The notes under the pieces are model-generated. The model saw nothing but the letters and a program-made list of their open reading frames with translations, made no database searches and was not told the DNA's origin. Below, piece by piece: positions 57,402 through 64,000 of a DNA stretch of 64,000 nucleotides. The stretch's first letter is position 1; the number at the start of each line of letters is the position of its first letter. The translations under genes and the position numbers were made by a program. The stretch spans positions 4,551,783 to 4,615,782 of the forward strand of contig CM064667.1 in the NCBI GenBank assembly GCA_032717465.1, in the 5' to 3' direction. The stretch comes from Coenobita brevimanus. Lineage: Eukaryota > Arthropoda > Malacostraca > Decapoda > Coenobitidae.

Positions 57402-57800
57402 TCACGCGCGTTGGGGACGTGGAAGAAGGTGAGAACGTCGGAGTGGGCGTGCGTAGGTGTGGAGGGGAGAGGGCGGTGGTAGTGGGTTGTCCTGCGGGGG
57501 TGGCGGGGTGAGTGGGGCATGTGGGCTTGGGTGAAAAGGGTGAGGCGGTGCAGGGAAGGGGTGAGAGTGAGCGAGGCGTGGCGGGTGAGATGTCAGGTGA
57601 GGTGCAGGGGGTGGTGGAGGCGGTGGAGGCTGAGGTGGTAGGGGAGGTGGAGGGGGATGGCGAGGAGGAAACATCGCAATCGTATGTGGAAGTGACAGGC
57701 GGTGCGGGAGCAGGGGGGGTGTTGGGGATGTGAGGTTGGTAGTGGTGTTGAGGTGGCAGGAGAGTTGGCTTGGAGGGTAGGTGGCGAGGAGGGAGTGCAA
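57402..57800 (-). pseudogene. Pro-rich frame between gag and ORF3 of the pol-less element
   Basis: A 132-codon stretch overlapping the gag 3' end in another phase, dominated by proline runs (PPPPPLPPQPPPPPPPP). It resembles the Pro/His/Thr-rich tail that follows integrase in the array units. It is probably the remnant of the pol C-terminus brought next to gag by an internal deletion. No catalytic motif. Confidence 0.35.
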
Positions 57801-59203
57801 TCTTGTGGTACCATCCCGGTGTTTGGTGGTGGAGTGGTCTGGGCGGTAGCAGGGCTCTGTGCTAGTGGTGTGGGGTGGGCGGTGGGTACGAAGCTAGGGG
57901 ATGGTGCGGGTGTAGGGGCGATGGTGGATGGTGTGCGGTGCTGAACCCGTGGTGGCCTGGCAGGGGCTGTGGAGTGGGATGTGGCAGGTGGTGTGTGCCG
58001 TCGGAGCCGAGGAAAGGTGGGGTGAAGTGTAGGGGGAGAGAGAGACGATGGTGGTGGGGAGATGCGGTCTCGCGGGGTTGTTTGAATGCTCGGGGATGAG
58101 GAGGAGGGTGTGATAGGGAAGGTGAATGAGTTAACCTCGTGGGCGGGGAAAGCGAACGGTGGTGAAGTGATGGCGGTGGGTGGCGCGGGATGGGAGGTGG
58201 AAGGCAGTAGACGGGGGGAGGTGGTTTTAGGAAGTAGGTTAGGGGAAGATGTGGAGAGGGTCCTAGGAGGCCTGTGAAGAGGGAGGCCGGTTTTGTGTTC
58301 CAGGAGTATAGTGGTGTGTGGGGTGGGAAGGTTAGAACTAGGGGCAGGAATAGGGGAAGGTAGAACAGAAGAGATAGTGAGAGGGGGGGAAAAGGAAAGA
58401 TAACGTTCTCCACTGTCGTAGACTGGAGGAGAGGTGAGGTGGCCCCCGCCATTACGGTGGGATGCGGGGGCAGGGGGGCGCTTTTTGTTTTTCCCTTTTT
58501 GTTTTTTCTTCCCCTGGGGCTTAGGGGAATTTGCGTATGGTGGGGGGGTTTGTAAGCGCCCTCGTGTCATTTGGCTGCACTGGGCAGCTTCTAGCTGCTC
58601 ACGGATGTCGTGGATCGGACATCCGTGGTAGCACGGAGAAAATTCCCACGGGTTGATGGTGATGAGGTCAACGGGGAATTGATTTATTTCCCCGATGCGT
58701 TGAGGGGTGGAATGGACGGCTAAAACGCGCCTCATTAAACTGATATCTCTATCCATGTCTCCTGTTGGATCATGGATAGTGAAGTGTTGTCTTACAACAC
58801 TTGGGAGTACTCGGAGCAGAGTATTAAATGTATGCTGATCCCGGGTTTCTTCATCTGCCTCCGGGTAGGCAGCAGTAACTAGGCGTCTTGCCTGTAACAG
58901 GGCATTATCTAAATCCCCGTCATATGCAAAACTATGCAATTTGGATAGAGCCACCACTTTCCCTAATGATGGGGTGATGGCTTGGACAGCAAACTTGGTA
59001 AAGTTCTGCCAGGTGAGTTCTGGGACGATTTTCGGCGCAATATTTGCTGCGGCTTTACCCAGTAGTGGTAGTGTGACTGCAATTTTTTGTTGGTCATTTT
59101 CAAAGCCAATATCTAGTAAGGGTTTAATTATTGCAAGATATGCGTGTATGTCATACTGGTCAGGGTCAAACTTGGGTAACTGAACGTGCGGTTTAGTTGC
59201 CAT
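57593..59203 (-). CDS. Gag of a pol-less gypsy relative, with Pro/Ser/Thr-rich extension
   Basis: ATG at 59203 (MATKPHVQLPKFDPDQ); 536 codons, uninterrupted. Residues 1 to about 190 match the array gag and show how it reads before frameshifting (ELTWQNFTKF, RDQHTFNTLLRVLPS, VRQHFTIHDPTGDMDRD). NPWEFSPCYHGCPIHDIREQL keeps the CX3CX2H cluster. A basic stretch GKKKQKGKNKKR follows, then GGGHLTSPPVYDSG at the place where protease would begin. Instead of protease there are about 300 Pro/Ser/Thr-rich residues. No PR, RT, RH or IN motif exists before ORF3. The gag/PR hairpin stem (CCCCCGC with GCGGGGG, about 58443-58473) is still present. This is a gag-only, non-autonomous structure. Confidence 0.82.
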   Translation of the reverse strand: MATKPHVQLPKFDPDQYDIHAYLAIIKPLLDIGFENDQQKIAVTLPLLGKAAANIAPKIVPELTWQNFTKFAVQAITPSLGKVVALSKLHSFAYDGDLDNALLQARRLVTAAYPEADEETRDQHTFNTLLRVLPSVVRQHFTIHDPTGDMDRDISLMRRVLAVHSTPQRIGEINQFPVDLITINPWEFSPCYHGCPIHDIREQLEAAQCSQMTRGRLQTPPPYANSPKPQGKKKQKGKNKKRPPAPASHRNGGGHLTSPPVYDSGERYLSFSPPLTISSVLPSPIPAPSSNLPTPHTTILLEHKTGLPLHRPPRTLSTSSPNLLPKTTSPRLLPSTSHPAPPTAITSPPFAFPAHEVNSFTFPITPSSSSPSIQTTPRDRISPPPSSLSPPTLHPTFPRLRRHTPPATSHSTAPARPPRVQHRTPSTIAPTPAPSPSFVPTAHPTPLAQSPATAQTTPPPNTGMVPQDCTPSSPPTLQANSPATSTPLPTSHPQHPPCSRTACHFHIRLRCFLLAIPLHLPYHLSLHRLHHPLHLT

Positions 59204-59251
59204 TTTTCCAAATATTTCCTGCTTACCTCTCTTCTACGCTCGGATCTAGAA

Positions 59252-59267
59252 CCACCGCTGGCCACCA
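59252..59267 (-). promoter_or_regulatory. Primer-binding-site candidate of the pol-less element
   Basis: The - strand reads TGGTGGCCAGCGGTGG one base inside the LTR end, one change from the array element's site. Confidence 0.6.
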
Positions 59268-59268
59268 G

Positions 59269-61124
59269 TGTAATGCTGGGTAGAATTAGGCTCGACTTAT
59301 CGTTCCTATTTCACCCAACGTGGAGCGGGGTCCTCTTTCGAGACCGGAGCTAGTGCAATAAAGAGAGGCAGGACACAAAAACTCTAGGCAATAACCTTTA
59401 CACGTATATTACCACAATCAGACACAGGACAAATCAGTAGATATTACAGCACAATATATAGCAATATAAAACCTTATCTAGGATATGTGTATCTCGCAGG
59501 ATACTTGCTTCTCTGGTACCAATGACAACACAAACAATCCTAATGTATCAGGAGTGCAGTAAATATAGGTGCGCGCGCGGGGGCGCAGGAGGGGGTTGAG
59601 TCTCACGAGGAGGAGATACGGGAGGTGCGGGGAGTGACTTGTGACGGCTAGGGGAAAGTTATGGTAATACTGGAAAGCGGCCGATATTAGCCGTGAAGTT
59701 CCACTAGCCAAGGGACTTTGGTAATTGATTTTATTCTTGATTCACACTTACTCGGGATATTGGAGTGAGAGAGGGTGATAAACAAGATTTATGGGTAGCG
59801 TGGGGGAGGGAGAGAATACCATTAATACTTCCTTTCACAATATTCCTTCACAGTAAAAGGGGGGTATGTCTTTATAGGGGAATCTCCAGGCGGTACAGGT
59901 TTATTAATTGTATAACAGGGATGTCACTCATAAGTATAGTCAATCAGATCTTGTTCCACACTCTCGTCCTTTAACTTCTCACTGTGATCTTATTTGCCCC
60001 GATATTCACTATATGAAATCACTGCACAATACTTACATTAGGGGAAATCATACTTAACCTAAATCACTTGTGCTACAATATCACATGTATTCATCAGGGG
60101 GATTGGCAGGAACATGTCGTCGTCGATCCTGCCAGGCTAGGGGCACAGCCAATGCGAGGCGTGCCGAGAGGACACGGGATAACTCGTAAGGGCGTCCTCT
60201 CGCGTCCTCAGCTTCCCGTGGCTTTCGGCCTTGGCTCAGGCGTGTGGCCCTCGGGACTGGGACCGAATAGCTCCAGGAACCCTCTGTGACAAGTCCCGGC
60301 GTCGTGGGGGCGTAGAGGGATCACGCCTGGGTGTCCTGGGTAGAACCGAGATAGACCATGGGCTGCGGTCTCCAGCGTCTAGGGGCGCCGACAGGGGAGG
60401 GCTGCGGCAGCGACTTCCACTGGGGTCCGTCAGGTGCGTCTGCTCTAGAGCCAGGCATAGGGAACCGAGACCAGGGGAGGCTGTGAGGCCTGTCTGGGTC
60501 ACTCTGGGACAGGAAGCCTGGGCTCTAGTCTCCTGCCGTAGGGACGTCTCTCCACTCACCTCTCTCTGCACACCCTCGGAGTGACAATGGATCGTCTCAC
60601 GAGGAGGGGAGCGACCGTAGATCGTCTCTTCCGGAGCACTTTCGGAGCGACCATAGATCGTCTCTACCGGAGCACTTTCGGAGCAACCATAGATCGTCTC
60701 TACCGGAGCACTTTCGGAGCGACCATAGATCGTCTCACGAAGATGGGAGCGACCATGGATCGTCTCTATCGGAGCACTTTCGGAGTGACCATTGATCATC
60801 TCACGAGGATGGGAGCGACCATAGATCGTCTCTACCGGAGCACTTTCAGAGCGACCATAGATCATCTCATGAGGTTGGGAGCGACCATAGATCGTCTCTA
60901 CCGGAGCACTTTCGGAGTGACTATAGATCGTCTCACGATGAGGAGAGCGACCATAGATTGTCTCTACCGGAGCACTTTCGGAGCGACCATAGATCGTCTC
61001 ACGAGGATGGGAGCGACCATAGATCGTCTCACGAGGATGGGAGCGACCATAGATCGTCTCACGAGGATGGGAGCGACCATAGATTGTCTCTACCAGAGGG
61101 GCGCCATCTGGAGTGTCTTTTTCA
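59269..61124 (-). repeat. LTR (5' of the pol-less element), complete
   Basis: Starts TGTAATGCTGGG on +, next to the primer site, and ends at about 61124 beside CTCCACCCCT, the complement of the purine tract. About 1.86 kb. AT-rich first 850 bases, GC-rich middle (60100-60580), then a minisatellite. It is also bordered on its right by an ORF3/PPT tail, so it is shared by two internal regions, as in the array. Confidence 0.78.
60583..61100. repeat. 30/36-bp minisatellite in LTR (16 units)
   Basis: Units of 36 bp (GGAGCGACCATAGATCGTCT then C-TACCGGAGCACTTTC) and 30 bp (same core, then CACGAGGATG). In the middle they alternate, giving a 66-bp higher-order period; near the right end three 30-bp units run in a row. 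All unit lengths are multiples of three. Confidence 0.95.
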
Positions 61125-61410
61125 ACTCCACCCCTAGCTGACTCAAGAATTCCACCCCACGAAGGTAGTGTCCTTCTCCTACGGTGGCGACGGGATGGTG
61201 GCTGCATGACACAGGGGCGCACGGCCCAGGCTGACATATGTCGATGTTGCCGGGAGTGGTGGTGACTGGTGGCGGCTACCCCGTGGGGTCCGTGTGGGGT
61301 GTGTCGGCGCATCGTCGGGCATACTAAAGTTGTGTTTGGCTTGCCCTGTTGTCGGGGGTACTATGTATTTCTCGGAGGCACTGTTCTTTAAGCCACGCAT
61401 TTTAGGGTCC
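61125..61410 (-). pseudogene. Truncated ORF3 tail of a second element
   Basis: The - strand matches the 3' part of ORF3 (HGPHGVAATSHHHSRQHRHMS, then a basic RRHRRRRTLPS stretch and ARGG at the purine tract). The frame runs on into the LTR minisatellite down to 60236. Homology to 63276-63560 stops abruptly at about 61410, so the conserved N-terminal domain is missing. Confidence 0.7.
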
Positions 61411-61652
61411 CTGAGTTCTGAAATGAACTGTTGTCTGTCGCTTTGAGATTAACTGGATATCTAATTTTCCAAGAGTCTATTGTGTTTTAATTCATTCATG
61501 TTAGCCGTGCCTTCAGGGATAAAAGGTCGTGCGAATTGTGAATAAGTTACGGATGATAGTATTCGGTTTGGGGGTAGTTTAAAACTATTTTACTGGAGCG
61601 ATGGCTGTAGTATTGGTCCAAGTACTCAATACGCATTTTCCACAAATGTTCT
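61411..61652. other. 242-bp unassigned spacer
   Basis: AT-richer than its surroundings, unlike any other part of the window. No open frame or RNA gene recognised. Possibly original target DNA between two insertions; the bases GTTCT at 61648-61652 would be one copy of a target duplication if the next LTR is intact. Confidence 0.5.
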
Positions 61653-63275
61653 TGTAATCCTAGGTGAAATTAGTCTCGACTTCTCATTCCCAATTCACCT
61701 AACGTGGAGCGGGGTCCTCTTTCGAGACTGGAGCTAGTGCAGTAAAGAGAGGCAGGACACAAAAACTCTAGGCAACAACATTTACACGTATATTACCACA
61801 GTCAGACACAGGACAAATCAGTAGATATTACAGCACAATATGTAGCAATATAAAACCTTATCTAGGATATGTGTATCTCGCAGGATACTTACTTCTCTGA
61901 TACTAATGACAACGCAAACAATCCTAGTGTATCAGGAGTGCAGTATATAGAAGCGCTGCTACTGGGGCGCGGGAGGGGGTTGAGACTCACTAGGAGGAGA
62001 TAGGGGAGGTGCGGGAAGTGACTCATGATGGCTAGGGGAAAGTTATGGTAATACTGGAAAGCGGCAGGTATTAGCCGTGAAGTTTATATGCTTTCCACTA
62101 GCCAAAATACTTTGGTAATTGATTTTATCCTTGGTTTCACTTACTTGAGATATGGGAGTGAGAGCGGGTGGTAAGCAAGATTTATGCATAGCGTGGGGGA
62201 AGGAGAGAATACTATTAATAATTCCGTTCACAATATTCCTTCACAGTAATGAGGGTATGTCTTTATAGGCACAGGCTTATTAACTGTATAACAGAGATGT
62301 CCCTCACACGTATAGTCAATCAGATCTTGTTCCACACTCTCGTCCTTTAACTTCTCACTGTGATCTGATTTACCCCGATATTCACTATATGAAATCACTG
62401 CACAATACTTACATTAGGGGAAATCACACTTAACCTAAATCATGCATGTTACAATATCACACGCATTCATCAGGGGGATAGGCGGGAACATGTCATCGGT
62501 GATCATTCTGGGCTAGGGGCACCGTCAATGCGAGGCATGCCGAGAGGGCACAGGATAGCTCGTAAAGGCGTCCTCTCGCGTCCTGGACTTCCCGTGGCTT
62601 CCAGACTTGGCTCCGGCATGTGGCCCTCGGGACTGGGGCCGAATAGCTCCAGGAACCTCTGTGATAGGTCCCGGCGTCGTGGGGGCGTAGAGAGATCACG
62701 CCCGGGTGTCGTGGGGAGAGCCGAGAGAGACTGTGGACTGCGGTCTCCAGCTTCTAGGGGCACCGACAGGGGAGAGCTGCGGCAGCGACTTCCACTGCGG
62801 TCCGTCAGATGCGTCTGCTCTAGAGCCAGGTGTCGGGTACAGAGACCAGGGGAGGCTGGGAGGCCTGTCTGGGTCACCCTGGGACAGGAAGCCTGGGCTC
62901 CAGTCTCCTGCTGTGGGGACATCTCTCTACTCTGCACGCCCTCGGAGCGTCCGTAGATCGTCTCATAAGGGAGGGAGCGACAATAGGTCGTCCCTACCAC
63001 GACACTCTCGGAGCGACCATAGATCGTCTCACAAGGATGGGAGCAACCATAGATCGTCTTTACCGGAACACCTTGGGAGCGACCATACATCGTCTCTACC
63101 TGAACACCTTGGGAGCGACCATAGATCGTCTCTACCGGAACACCATGGGAGCGACCATAGATTGTCTCTACCTGAACACCTTGGGAGCGACCATTGATTG
63201 TTTCTACCGGAACACCTTGGGAGCGACCATAGATCGTCTCTACCAGAGGGGTGCCGTCTGGAGTATGGTTTCTAC
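61653..63275 (-). repeat. LTR (3') of a further gypsy relative
   Basis: Starts TGTAATCCTAGG and runs in parallel with 59269-61124 (AACGTGGAGCGGGGTCCTC, AGGCAGGACACAAAAACTC). It ends at the purine tract complement CTCCACCCCT (about 63276-63285). About 1.62 kb. No primer site to its left, and ORF3 to its right, so it is the 3' LTR of a - strand element that continues beyond the window. Confidence 0.75.
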
Positions 63276-63816
63276 CTCCACCCCTAGCCGACTCAGCAAT
63301 TCCACTATGCGAAGGTAGTGTCCTTCTCCTACGGTGGCGGCGGCGTGGTGGCTGCATGTCACAGGGGCGCACGGCCCGGGCTGACATGTGTCGGTGTTGC
63401 CTGGAGTGGTGGTGGCTGGTGGCGGCCACCCCGTGGGGTCCATGTGGGGGTGTCGGCGTATCTGTGGGCACACTACGCTGTTCTTGGTTTGCCCTGTCGT
63501 CGGGGGTACTATGGTATTCTCCATGGGCACTGTTTTTCACGCCACGCATTTTACCACGCTCCCCCCGTAAAAAGTCACGTCCCCGTGGCTGGAGGTGGAA
63601 CGCTTGTGTGTTGGAGGTGGTGTAGACGGGCTGGAGGTGTTGCAGTGTAGTTCGCCAGGCGACAGTGTAGGAGTTCTCTTCTTGTGCTGGGTCGTAAGTG
63701 AGGAAGAGTGTGGAGGTGGCGGTGGTAGACAGGAGGAGGTTTAGCAGGTGGTGTGGCCCGCTGAGTCTGTGGTTCCTGCCAAGAGTAGGCGCCCATATGG
63801 TCCGCTTCACTCTCAT
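62503..63816 (-). CDS. ORF3 of a further gypsy relative, open through the LTR minisatellite
   Basis: ATG at 63816 (MRVKRTIWAPTLGRNHRL); 437 codons without a stop. Domain: GPHHLLNLL, LFLTYDPAQEENSYT, AFHLQPRGRDF (about residues 1-85), then a linker and a basic PRRRHRRRRTLPS. ARGG lies at the purine tract, then about nine VET(I/M)YGRS-type repeats (LTR minisatellite). A C-terminal part, also recognisable in the array LTR, contains SCPRVTQ and LFGPSPEGH. It overlaps the LTR over about 770 bases. Related to the ORFs at 57135 and 13052. The part inside the LTR could be fortuitous in a GC-rich repeat. Confidence 0.5.
   Translation of the reverse strand: MRVKRTIWAPTLGRNHRLSGPHHLLNLLLSTTATSTLFLTYDPAQEENSYTVAWRTTLQHLQPVYTTSNTQAFHLQPRGRDFLRGERGKMRGVKNSAHGEYHSTPDDRANQEQRSVPTDTPTPPHGPHGVAATSHHHSRQHRHMSARAVRPCDMQPPRRRHRRRRTLPSHSGIAESARGGGRNHTPDGTPLVETIYGRSQGVPVETINGRSQGVQVETIYGRSHGVPVETIYGRSQGVQVETMYGRSQGVPVKTIYGCSHPCETIYGRSESVVVGTTYCRSLPYETIYGRSEGVQSREMSPQQETGAQASCPRVTQTGLPASPGLCTRHLALEQTHLTDRSGSRCRSSPLSVPLEAGDRSPQSLSALPTTPGRDLSTPPRRRDLSQRFLELFGPSPEGHMPEPSLEATGSPGRERTPLRAILCPLGMPRIDGAPSPE
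62940..63248. repeat. 30/36-bp minisatellite in LTR (about 9 units)
   Basis: Same core GACCATAGATCGTCTC as the two other arrays, mostly 36-bp units (C-TACCGGAACACCTTGGGAG), with 30-bp units at the left end. Confidence 0.93.
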
Positions 63817-64000
63817 CTTGCTTGGTGTGGCTGTCGATGTGGTTGGGGGCTGAATGCTGGATACTGCGGGTAAGGGCCAGGTTTTGTGCCGTGGTAATGC
63901 GGCGTTGAGTCTCTGGGGAGTACAGGTAGAGGAGATTTGGGCCTGATGTAGCTTGATGGTGTGAAGTCAAGGAGAGGTGGGCGGTGTAGGGGTGTGTGTG
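63817..64000 (-). other. Internal region upstream of ORF3, continuing beyond the window
   Basis: The - strand matches the segment upstream of the ORF at 57135 (LHQAQI-STCTPQRLNAALP), in the same phase as ORF3. Pol or gag of this element would lie beyond the right edge. Confidence 0.6.

Noticed and set aside
61411..61652. Possible host exon or RNA gene in the spacer
   Set aside because: No open frame of useful length, no splice pattern, no tRNA-like fold noticed. Left unassigned.

Overview
The window is eukaryotic repeat DNA. I found no host gene, tRNA or rRNA. Every supported feature belongs to LTR retrotransposons. The host is an animal by inference: one element has the pol order described for the Gmr1 group of Ty3/gypsy elements. 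The sequence does not identify the taxon; an aquatic invertebrate is only a guess.

Positions 1-54439 are a head-to-tail array of a 14.3-kb composite unit, called units 0 to 3 here. They are 1-13266 (left-truncated), 13267-27570, 27571-41875 and 41876-54439 (cut by a gap). Each unit holds two nested LTR retrotransposons in opposite orientation. On the + strand is a 6.3-kb Gmr1-like element with ~790-bp LTRs (TGTTAC...GTAACA) and one gag-pol frame. Its domain order is Gag, protease, integrase, reverse transcriptase, RNase H, so integrase precedes RT. It sits inside a - strand Ty3/gypsy element of classical order (Gag, PR, RT, RH, IN), at the 3' end of that element's pol. The - strand element has a ~2.3-kb GC-rich LTR that appears once per unit, between consecutive internal regions. 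All visible Gmr1-like copies share the same 4-bp flank GCGT. Their 5' LTRs resemble each other more than they resemble the 3' LTR of the same copy. One insertion occurred first, and the whole composite was then multiplied.

The Gmr1-like frame is uninterrupted in unit 0 as far as the window shows. It is broken by one frameshift in unit 1, one in unit 2 and three stops in unit 3. The - strand element carries the same frameshifts in gag, the PR-RT linker, RT and IN in every unit, so it was dead before amplification. Its gag/pol junction keeps a plausible -1 frameshift signal, a T-run before the gag stop followed by a GC hairpin.

A 100-N gap (54440-54539) ends the array. To its right are diverged relatives of the - strand element: a pol-less element (LTR remnant 54797-56585, ORF3, gag 57593-59203, LTR 59269-61124), a 3' internal scrap (61125-61410), a ~240-bp spacer, and the 3' end of another element (LTR 61653-63275, ORF3 to 63816). 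All carry 30/36-bp minisatellites in their LTRs. They also carry a conserved ORF (ORF3) downstream of the pol position that stays open through the polypurine tract into the LTR. ORF3 is the least explained coding signal in the window.
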